A stretch of 12,056 nucleotides of DNA from Flavobacteriaceae bacterium (GTDB lineage: Bacteria > Bacteroidota > Bacteroidia > Flavobacteriales > Flavobacteriaceae): assembly GCA_002693605.1 (NCBI GenBank), contig NZQO01000152.1, forward strand, positions 1-12,056. Reading direction: 5' to 3'. Shown here piece by piece: positions 6,566 to 12,056 of the stretch. Under the pieces are notes generated by a model. That model saw nothing but the letters and a program-made list of their open reading frames with translations, was not told where the DNA came from and did not search any database. Both the position numbers and the translations under genes were made by a program. Positions within the stretch are counted from its first letter, which is position 1; the number at the start of each line of letters is the position of its first letter.

Positions 6566-7216
6566 ATGAAAAAAGCAGGAATAATAATGATCATAGGTTC
6601 GTTGCTCCTCCTGGGGCTCTTCAAATTTCCACTTTGGAATATTATGCTTGGCGCCCCCCAGTATCCCGAACCGTTAGGAATGGATATTTACATTAGTGGA
6701 ATTCAGGGCGTGAGCGAATTTGACATTCAGAACATAGATGGTCTTAACCATTATATTGGAATGAAAACCATCCCCAAACCTGAGGACATGTGGGAGTTCA
6801 ATACCTTTCCTACCGTAATAGGCATAATGGTAGCGCTGGGCGTTATTATTGGGGTTCTCGGGTTCTTTAGAAAGGTTAACCATTGGTGGTTCCTTGGCTG
6901 GTTTGGCGTAATGTCGATTCTCGGAATTCTGGGAATGTACGATTTCAACCTTTGGCTTACTGATTATGGAACCAACCTGGATCCGCACGCCATTATGAAA
7001 ATTACCAACCCAGACGGAACGCCCATGACCTACAAACCGCCATTATTCGGCCATCAAAAAATGCTGAATTTTGACGTAGACTCTTGGCCTCACACTGGCG
7101 CCTACCTCATGTTTATAGGTATGCTGCTTACGGTCGTTGCCTTTTTTGTGGGCAAAAGAGCAAATAATTATGGGTATGCAAAAGATAAAAACCGCCCCAT
7201 GGCCACCGCCTCATAA
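6566..7216 (+). CDS. polytopic membrane protein of the nos cluster, NosB-like by position (216 aa)
   Basis: Four hydrophobic segments are visible, at about residues 5-27, 81-101, 107-125 and 178-196. There is a polar region of about 50 residues after the first segment and another (about 127-176) before the last. The first loop contains LNHYIGMKTIP (60-70), whose His and Met could bind copper. The second contains FGHQKML and SWPHTG, again with His and Met. Clade II nos clusters commonly encode a polytopic membrane protein, NosB, beside nosZ. This gene occupies that position, but I cannot confirm orthology by sequence reading. It lies between the nosZ hairpins and nosL, so a role in NosZ maturation or electron supply is plausible but unproven. 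The ATG is preceded by an A-rich stretch. Confidence 0.85.
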   Translation: MKKAGIIMIIGSLLLLGLFKFPLWNIMLGAPQYPEPLGMDIYISGIQGVSEFDIQNIDGLNHYIGMKTIPKPEDMWEFNTFPTVIGIMVALGVIIGVLGFFRKVNHWWFLGWFGVMSILGILGMYDFNLWLTDYGTNLDPHAIMKITNPDGTPMTYKPPLFGHQKMLNFDVDSWPHTGAYLMFIGMLLTVVAFFVGKRANNYGYAKDKNRPMATAS

Positions 7217-7225
7217 GTAAAGTAA

Positions 7226-7260
7226 GGAAGGTTCCCCTCACTAACCGGAGGGGGCATTCC
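7226..7260 (+). repeat. stem-loop between the membrane-protein gene and nosL
   Basis: The core stem pairs CCCCTC (7234-7239) with GAGGGG (7248-7253) around an 8-nt loop. An outer GGAA/TTCC pair (7226-7229 with 7257-7260) is separated by internal loops. No T tract follows directly, and the distance to nosL is only 22 bp. It may be an attenuator or an mRNA processing or stability element that sets nosL-DFY levels apart from the upstream gene. Confidence 0.5.
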
Positions 7261-7282
7261 TATTATTAAAAAAATCAACATC

Positions 7283-7714
7283 ATGAAATCAACAATTATT
7301 TCCATCTTCTTGGCACTTTTATTCTTTTCCTGTGCCATCGAGCCAAAACCCATAGCCTACGGGCACGACAATTGCCACTACTGCAACATGACCATTGTAG
7401 ACAGGCAGCACGCCGCACAATTGGTGACCGATAAGGGCCGGGCGTACAAATTCGACGCCATTGAGTGTATGGTGCACCAAGACCAGGAAAACAATGGGCA
7501 AACGGCAGCGCTCTACTTAATCAACGACTTCAATAATCCAGGGAAGCTTATCGATGCCACCACGGCCACTTATTTGATAAGCCCACAAATTTCGAGCCCT
7601 ATGGGCGCCAATCTTTCTGGGTTTTCTTCGGAAGGCGATGCAAAGGAAATCATGGCCGAATTCTCCGGATCGTTATATGACTGGGAGGCCATTCAACAAA
7701 AAATTGCCAAATAA
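7283..7714 (+). CDS. nosL: NosL copper-binding lipoprotein (143 aa)
   Basis: NosL is an outer-face lipoprotein copper chaperone that delivers Cu(I) for assembly of the NosZ copper centres. The signal peptide ends at Cys17 (Phe-Phe-Ser-Cys, a relaxed lipobox as is common in Bacteroidota). Family hallmarks are CHYCNM at 31-36, a C-x2-C-x-M metal site, then KFDAIECM (56-63) and SPMGANLSGF (105-114). Length is slightly below the usual 160-190 residues. It stands 66 bp after the membrane-protein gene, with a hairpin between, and 11 bp before nosD, so it is translated from the same message as nosDFY. Assignment is from motif plus context; the remaining uncertainty concerns the exact metal ligands. 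Confidence 0.93.
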   Translation: MKSTIISIFLALLFFSCAIEPKPIAYGHDNCHYCNMTIVDRQHAAQLVTDKGRAYKFDAIECMVHQDQENNGQTAALYLINDFNNPGKLIDATTATYLISPQISSPMGANLSGFSSEGDAKEIMAEFSGSLYDWEAIQQKIAK

Positions 7715-7725
7715 AAGACTTTATC

Positions 7726-8985
7726 TTGAAAAAAATCTATTCCATAGCGCTGGTCTTATTGGGAAGCTTAATGGTTTGCCAACCGCTTTCTGCAAATACC
7801 CTAGAGGTATGCGGGAAGTGTGACTATACCACTATTTCCGAAGCCGTAGCGGCCGCACAGCCGTTTGATACGGTGTTGGTAAAGCAAGGAACCTACGCCG
7901 AATACAACATTGGAATTGTAAAGCCCCTGACCCTGCTTGGCGAAAATAATCCAGTGATTGATGGACAGGATAAGGGCGAGATTATTACCGTACAGAGCGA
8001 TGATGTAACCGTAGACGGGTTTACGGTGGTGAACGTTGGCACGAGCTATACCACAGACTATGCCGCTATACGCGTGGTAAAAAGCAAACGGTATACCATT
8101 AAGAACTGTAGGCTGGAGCGTCTCTTTTTCGGAATTTACCTGGAAAAATCGAGTGATGGCGTAGTACACAACAACTACATACAGGGTGATGCGGTAAACG
8201 AATATAACTCGGGCAACGGGATTCAGCTCTGGTACTGCAAAAATGTAGAGGTAACTGGAAATACCGTGAAAAATGTACGCGATGGCATTTATCTGGAATT
8301 TTCAGACCATATAGACATCCGCGATAATAAGAGCATTGATAATTTGCGCTACGGTCTTCATTTCATGTTCTCGAACGACGATAGTTACACCAATAATTTG
8401 TTCCAGAATAACGGTGCTGGTGTGGCGGTAATGTTCTCAAAAAATATTGAAATGAAGAATAACGTGTTTCGAAAAAACTGGGGCACGGCCGCCTTCGGCC
8501 TATTGCTGAAGGAAATAAACGATTCGGAAATTTCAGGAAATACCTTTGAGGAAAATACCGTGGGAATCAACATTGAAGGGTCTAACCGTATCGACTATCT
8601 GCACAATGATTTCAAGAATAACGGCTGGGCCGTGAAGGTGCGCGGCGCTTGTTATGCCAACATATTCAAGTTCAATAACTTCCTGTACAACTCGTTCGAT
8701 ATTTCATATAACAGCAAATTGAACGATAATGGGTTTGATCGCAATTACTGGAGCAATTACACGGGGTACGACCTTAACAAAAACGGGATAGGCGATGTGC
8801 CTTACAGGCCCGTGAAGTTGTTCAGCTACATCGTAAACCGTACCCCAGAGACCATTATTTTGCTCCGAAGCCTTTTTATAGACATCATTGACTTTTCAGA
8901 AAAAGTGTCGCCAGTGTTCACACCCGACAATTTGCTGGACGAGAACCCACAAATGAAACCCATTCGCCATGATACAAATAGATAA
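7726..8985 (+). CDS. nosD: NosD periplasmic beta-helix copper-centre assembly protein (419 aa)
   Basis: NosD is needed with the NosFY transporter to build the CuZ centre of NosZ. A Sec signal peptide (about 1-23) is followed by C-G-K-C (29-32). From about 35 to 330 come repeated right-handed beta-helix coils of the CASH/Pectate-lyase type, rich in N-N and G-I-x-L patterns. The family hallmarks RYGLHFMFS (208-216) and NYWSNYTGYDLNKNGIGD (340-357) are both present. The start is the TTG at 7726: the next in-frame ATG is codon 16 and would remove most of the signal peptide. The gene starts 11 bp after nosL and ends 17 bp inside nosF, indicating translational coupling. Length matches the family. 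Confidence 0.95.
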   Translation: MKKIYSIALVLLGSLMVCQPLSANTLEVCGKCDYTTISEAVAAAQPFDTVLVKQGTYAEYNIGIVKPLTLLGENNPVIDGQDKGEIITVQSDDVTVDGFTVVNVGTSYTTDYAAIRVVKSKRYTIKNCRLERLFFGIYLEKSSDGVVHNNYIQGDAVNEYNSGNGIQLWYCKNVEVTGNTVKNVRDGIYLEFSDHIDIRDNKSIDNLRYGLHFMFSNDDSYTNNLFQNNGAGVAVMFSKNIEMKNNVFRKNWGTAAFGLLLKEINDSEISGNTFEENTVGINIEGSNRIDYLHNDFKNNGWAVKVRGACYANIFKFNNFLYNSFDISYNSKLNDNGFDRNYWSNYTGYDLNKNGIGDVPYRPVKLFSYIVNRTPETIILLRSLFIDIIDFSEKVSPVFTPDNLLDENPQMKPIRHDTNR

Positions 8986-9679
8986 CCTACATAAAAAATT
9001 TGGTAAGAACCAGGTGCTCAAGGGCATTGACCTTACCATTGACAGCGGCGGCATTTTCGCCGTGCTAGGGCCAAACGGCTCGGGCAAGACAACGCTCATC
9101 AAGAGCATTTTGGGAATGGTAATCCCCAATTCTGGCTCGATAAAGCTCAATGGCGCCTCGGTAAAAAGAAACTGGCAGTATCGAAACGATATTGACTATT
9201 TACCGCAAATAGCCAATTTTCCCGGAAACTTAACGGTGAAGGAATTAATCCGGATGATCAAGGACCTTCGTAGTGACAAGCCGGCCGATGACCGAAGGCT
9301 TATCGAACTCTTCAAGCTACAGCCTTTTTTAGATAAAAAGCTGAGCAACCTGTCGGGCGGTACCAAGCAAAAGGTGAACTTGGTCCTCACGTTTATGTTC
9401 GACAGCCCCTTGGTAATACTCGATGAGCCAACTACCGGTCTCGACCCCATCTCACACCTTCGGCTTAAGAAACTCATTACCGAGGAAAAGAAAAAAGGAA
9501 AGACCATTTTAATTACCTCGCACATAATGGGCTTCGTGGAGGAAATTTCCGATGAAATCGTATTCCTCTTGGAAGGTAAGATTTACTTCCGCGGAACCAT
9601 TCCCGAACTGAAGACAAAGACCGAACAACCCGATTTTGAACACGCAATTGCGTCCATGTTATCCTCTAGTTATGCTTAA
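8969..9679 (+). CDS. nosF: NosF ABC transporter ATPase (236 aa)
   Basis: NosF is the cytoplasmic ATPase of the NosFY transporter that energises assembly of the NosZ CuZ centre together with NosD. All ABC motifs are intact: Walker A GPNGSGKTT (34-42), Q-loop Gln80, signature LSGGTKQK (128-135), Walker B LVILDE (148-153), D-loop GLDP (157-160) and the switch His185. The Thr-Lys in the signature, LSGGTKQK, is typical of this subfamily and of related copper and gliding ABC-2 ATPases. Its ATG lies 17 bp before the end of nosD and its stop overlaps nosY by 8 bp, so the three are translated as a coupled block. The transported substrate is thought to be a sulfur species or copper and is not settled. 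Confidence 0.96.
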   Translation: MIQIDNLHKKFGKNQVLKGIDLTIDSGGIFAVLGPNGSGKTTLIKSILGMVIPNSGSIKLNGASVKRNWQYRNDIDYLPQIANFPGNLTVKELIRMIKDLRSDKPADDRRLIELFKLQPFLDKKLSNLSGGTKQKVNLVLTFMFDSPLVILDEPTTGLDPISHLRLKKLITEEKKKGKTILITSHIMGFVEEISDEIVFLLEGKIYFRGTIPELKTKTEQPDFEHAIASMLSSSYA

Positions 9680-10454
9680 GATACTCAAATACAGTTTTTA
9701 CGATTTAATGCGAAGCCGTTGGAGCTACGTGTACTTCTTGTTTTACCTTTTATTGGGCATCGTGCTGTTGTTTCTCAACAACAATCTCAACAAAGCGGTA
9801 ATAACCCTCATGAATGTTATTATCGTTCTCGTGCCGCTTATAGGAACCATCTTTGGGGTAATGTACTATTACAACAGCAAGGAATTTACCGAATTGCTCC
9901 TAGCGCAGCCGGTAAAGCGAAGTTCCATTTTCCTGGGGCAATATTTTGGGGTCGCGCTTTCGCTATCTATGAGCTTAATCGTGGGCCTTGGCTTGCCATT
10001 TGTTTTTTACGGAATCTTCAACAGCAGCGCCATTTGGGATTTCTCCCTTCTCTTGGTAACCGGAACGTTTTTAACCTTGATCTTCACCGCACTGGCATTT
10101 GTTATAGCCCTCGCCAACGAAAACAAGATAAAGGGCTTCGGGTACGCTATTTTGCTATGGCTGTTTATGGCGGTAATCTACGATGGCGTTTTCCTGATGT
10201 CGCTCATGTACTTTGAGGACTACCCTCTGGATAAGTTTTCGTTGGTAGCCACGATGTTGAACCCCGTAGATCTATCTCGGGTGTTGATACTGCTTAAGTT
10301 GGATATCTCGGCACTCCTTGGCTATACCGGTGCGGTTTTTCAGCAGTTTTTTGGCACCAGGCTAGGCTTGGTACTATCTACTGTAACGCTCGCGCTGTGG
10401 GTGCTCGTGCCCACCCTCTTTATCTATCGCATGGCCAGGCGAAAGGATTTTTAG
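9672..10454 (+). CDS. nosY: NosY ABC-2 type membrane permease (260 aa)
   Basis: NosY is the membrane partner of NosF. About six hydrophobic segments are visible, near residues 17-36, 48-66, 91-113, 123-147, 156-180 and 234-252. The family stretch YYNSKEFTELLLAQPVKRSS (67-86) follows the second segment, and the late motif NPVDLSRVLILLKLDISALL (197-216) precedes the last. The start is ATG 9672, giving MLKILKYSF as in relatives; an upstream in-frame TTG at 9636 would add 12 unlikely residues inside nosF. The 8-bp overlap with nosF suggests coupled translation. The C-terminus ends with a basic tail (RMARRKDF). It is the last gene of the nos block; the next gene has its own promoter. Confidence 0.94.
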   Translation: MLKILKYSFYDLMRSRWSYVYFLFYLLLGIVLLFLNNNLNKAVITLMNVIIVLVPLIGTIFGVMYYYNSKEFTELLLAQPVKRSSIFLGQYFGVALSLSMSLIVGLGLPFVFYGIFNSSAIWDFSLLLVTGTFLTLIFTALAFVIALANENKIKGFGYAILLWLFMAVIYDGVFLMSLMYFEDYPLDKFSLVATMLNPVDLSRVLILLKLDISALLGYTGAVFQQFFGTRLGLVLSTVTLALWVLVPTLFIYRMARRKDF

Positions 10455-10479
10455 TTAACCCTCTTCAGAATTAAAGCTT

Positions 10480-10500
10480 CTATTTCCCCGAGGGAAGTAG
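10480..10500 (+). terminator. hairpin after nosY, possible weak terminator
   Basis: A 9-bp stem pairs CTATTTCCC (10480-10488) with GGGAAGTAG (10492-10500), with one G-T pair and a tight 3-nt loop CGA. No T tract follows, so intrinsic termination is uncertain. It separates nosY from the norC promoter and could reduce read-through. Confidence 0.45.
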
Positions 10501-10554
10501 CGCATGGACGTATCTGCTCATTACTGAGATAGCTTCGGAAAAAGTAAGATAAAC

Positions 10555-10597
10555 TGACATTTGTCATAGTTCACCTAACGACCTTGCGTTTACTTTG
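10555..10597 (+). promoter_or_regulatory. predicted Crp/Fnr-type box plus -7 element for norCB
   Basis: The box TGACATTTGTCA (10555-10566) is a near-perfect dyad, extended as AACT-gacatttgtc-ATAGTT-like flanks on each side. The -7 element TTACTTTG (10590-10597) has one mismatch from TAnnTTTG. The dyad centre at 10560.5 is 36.5 nt from the final G, as in the other three promoters. Transcription would start near 10601, leaving a leader of about 44 nt. Confidence 0.62.
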
Positions 10598-10623
10598 TAT
10601 TTAAGATAAAATAGTCTTAAATA
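10598..10623 (+). promoter_or_regulatory. perfect inverted repeat at the predicted norC transcription start
   Basis: TATTTAAGA (10598-10606) and TCTTAAATA (10615-10623) form a perfect 9-bp inverted repeat around an 8-nt centre. It begins at the base after the -7 element, so it covers the predicted start site and early leader. It could be a repressor operator or a 5' mRNA stem-loop. The other three promoters with the same box do not show it. Confidence 0.5.
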
Positions 10624-10644
10624 TAAACCTTAAATGCTTTCAAT

Positions 10645-11094
10645 ATGTTATCAAAACAACAAGCACGGGCGTTTTTCCTAGGTGGGACGGTCGTTACATT
10701 TCTGATTTTCATAGGCTTGACGATATACTCCTTTAGCGACGGGATAGATCAGACCAACTACCAGGCAATAACGCCCCAGGTAGTTAGGGGCAAGCAAATT
10801 TGGGAGGAAAACAACTGCATGGGCTGCCACACCATTTTGGGTGAGGGCGCCTACTACGCCCCAGAGCTCACCAAGGTAATTGACCGTCGTGGTGAGGGTT
10901 ACGTAAAGGCAGTGCTCATGACTCCCAACGCCTGGAACCCCAATGGAAGAAAAATGGTTGCCTATGGCTTTTCGGAAGATGAGGCGAATGACGTTATCGC
11001 ATTCTTTGATTGGATAGGCAAGATCGACCTAAACGGGTTCGATAGGGTGGTGTCACCGCTCGCAAAAGATGAAAAAAAACTAACCAATAAATAA
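10645..11094 (+). CDS. norC: NorC, cytochrome c subunit of nitric oxide reductase (149 aa)
   Basis: NorC takes electrons from periplasmic carriers and passes them to the haem b/b3-FeB centre of NorB. One N-terminal membrane anchor spans about residues 10-30 and is not expected to be cleaved. The haem c site is CMGCH (58-62), in the family context GKQIWEENNCMGCHTILGEG; Met104 in GRKMVAYGFS is the likely sixth ligand. Length is close to the usual 145-150. It precedes norB by 5 bp, the standard norCB order. Its predicted promoter (10555-10597) and the inverted repeat over the start site suggest activation by a Crp/Fnr-family protein, perhaps with a second control. Confidence 0.97.
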   Translation: MLSKQQARAFFLGGTVVTFLIFIGLTIYSFSDGIDQTNYQAITPQVVRGKQIWEENNCMGCHTILGEGAYYAPELTKVIDRRGEGYVKAVLMTPNAWNPNGRKMVAYGFSEDEANDVIAFFDWIGKIDLNGFDRVVSPLAKDEKKLTNK

Positions 11095-11099
11095 TCATC

Positions 11100-12056
11100 A
11101 TGAAATATAAATCACAAAAAGTAGCCTATTGGTTTTTTGCCTTTTCGATGCTCCTGCTCGTGCTGCAGATAACGTACGGATTTATTATGGGCTTTGCCCG
11201 GGTAGGACTAGATGGCCTCCATGAATTTATTCCGTTTAATACGGCCCGTGCCGTACACACCAATCTGTTGGTGGTTTGGCTGCTCTCCGGTTTTATGGGG
11301 GCGGCTTACTACATCATTCCCGAAGAGGCCCAGCGTGAGCTTGTAAGCGTAAAGCTTGCGTACGTACAGCTTATCTCGTTGGCCGTGGTGGCAGTATCGG
11401 CCATTGTGGGCTACCACTTCAATTGGTGGGAGGGCCGAAAGTTCTTGGAAATTCCAAGACAACTGGATTTTTTGGTCGTGGCTAACGTATTGTTATTCTT
11501 AGCCCTTATTTTACTTACTCTTTTTAGGGGAAAGCGAAAAACCACCACCGCGCTTGTGCTAACTATGGGCCTACTGTTTGCTGCCTTACTGTACATTCCA
11601 GGTATGTTGCCGTTCGATAGTCAGGTAACCGATTCCTTTTTCCGTTGGTGGGTCGTGCACCTTTGGGTAGAAGGGGTGTGGGAGCTCATAATGGGCGGTA
11701 TCTTGGCATTCCTACTCATAAAATTAACTGGAGTAGACCGCGAGGTTATCGAAAAGTGGCTCTATGTGATAGTGGGACTTACCTTTCTCTCAGGAGTATT
11801 GGGTACGGGCCACCACTATTATTACATAGGCGTAAATAAGATATGGCTAATCGTAGGCGGTATTTTCTCTGCCTTGGAGCCCTTAGCTTTCTTGGCAATG
11901 GCGCTATTCGCCGTAAATATGTACCGAAAGGGAGAAAAAAAACACCCCAACAAAATCGCACTTTTCTGGACGTTGGGTGCCGCGATCGTATCGTTCGTGG
12001 GCGCTGGCCTGCTGGTCTTTGCGCCCCCCCTTCCGCAAACAAATATCTATACCCAT
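11100..12056 (+). CDS. norB: NorB, catalytic subunit of cytochrome c-dependent nitric oxide reductase (partial, 3' end outside window)
   Basis: NorB reduces 2 NO to N2O at a haem b3/non-haem iron site in the inner membrane. The ATG at 11100 opens a frame that remains open for 319 codons to the window edge; a full protein is about 450-470 residues. Ligands visible are His53 (low-spin haem b, in AVHTNLL) and the FeB set His187, Glu191, His238 and His239 (HLWVEGVWE and GTGHHYY). Glu260 matches the second conserved glutamate. Numbering is a constant 20 less than I recall for the Pseudomonas enzyme. The haem b and b3 ligands of the late histidine pair lie just beyond the edge, which stops at NIYTH. 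The short N-terminus and adjacent norC mark a cNOR, not a quinol-dependent qNOR. Confidence 0.96.
   Translation, partial: MKYKSQKVAYWFFAFSMLLLVLQITYGFIMGFARVGLDGLHEFIPFNTARAVHTNLLVVWLLSGFMGAAYYIIPEEAQRELVSVKLAYVQLISLAVVAVSAIVGYHFNWWEGRKFLEIPRQLDFLVVANVLLFLALILLTLFRGKRKTTTALVLTMGLLFAALLYIPGMLPFDSQVTDSFFRWWVVHLWVEGVWELIMGGILAFLLIKLTGVDREVIEKWLYVIVGLTFLSGVLGTGHHYYYIGVNKIWLIVGGIFSALEPLAFLAMALFAVNMYRKGEKKHPNKIALFWTLGAAIVSFVGAGLLVFAPPLPQTNIYTH

Noticed and set aside
9636..9671. Possible TTG start extending nosY upstream within nosF
   Set aside because: The added residues are not like NosY N-termini; ATG 9672 gives the expected MLKI start and an 8-bp overlap.
12023..12030. Run of seven C near the end of norB as a possible frameshift
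   Set aside because: The frame reads Ala-Pro-Pro-Leu-Pro-Gln-Thr-Asn through the run, in keeping with NorB, so no shift is needed.
1..12056. CRISPR array, insertion sequence, tRNA or rRNA gene, prophage
   Set aside because: No regularly spaced repeats, transposase motifs, terminal inverted repeats or tRNA/rRNA-like segments were found on reading both strands; the region looks like a stable respiratory gene cluster.

Overview
The window looks like chromosomal DNA from a denitrifying member of the Bacteroidota, most likely a flavobacterium. The signs are a clade II (Sec-type) nitrous oxide reductase, several short lipoprotein signal peptides, A-rich translation start regions and promoters resembling the Bacteroidota -7 element TAnnTTTG. 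This placement is inference from family resemblance; no rRNA or taxonomic marker is present.

Layout. (1) Positions 1-336 hold the C-terminal end of a beta-CASP metallo-beta-lactamase-fold RNA hydrolase. (2) Positions 403-2160 hold a two-gene unit, an unrecognised lipoprotein and a DUF6544-like membrane protein. It meets, stop codon on stop codon, a tandem universal stress protein on the minus strand (2157-2993). (3) A divergent 300-bp intergenic region follows. (4) Positions 3294-6381 hold a lipoprotein cytochrome c, a FAS1 (fasciclin) lipoprotein and nosZ, ending in two hairpins, the second terminator-like. (5) Positions 6566-10454 hold a small polytopic membrane protein (NosB-like by position), nosL, nosD, nosF and nosY; the last three overlap. 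(6) Positions 10645-12056 hold norC and the first 319 codons of norB; norB runs off the window.

Function. NorBC reduces NO to N2O and NosZ reduces N2O to N2. NosL (copper delivery) and NosDFY (periplasmic beta-helix plus ABC transporter) serve NosZ copper-centre assembly. The lipoprotein cytochrome c is the best local candidate for feeding electrons to NosZ and perhaps NorC. No nosR, nosC, nosG, nosH, nitrite reductase or regulator gene is visible here.

Main discovery. Four promoters share one architecture: a Crp/Fnr-type palindrome TGA-N6-TCA and a TAnnTTTG-like -7 element, with the dyad centre exactly 36.5 nt from the last base of the -7 element. Each module is 43 bp long (341-383, 3018-3060 on minus, 3227-3269, 10555-10597). 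They precede the lipoprotein/DUF6544 unit, the universal stress gene, the cytochrome c-FAS1-nosZ unit and norCB. This predicts one class-II-activated regulon that includes three genes with no assigned role in denitrification. norC also has a perfect 9-bp inverted repeat at its predicted transcription start, a possible second layer of control.
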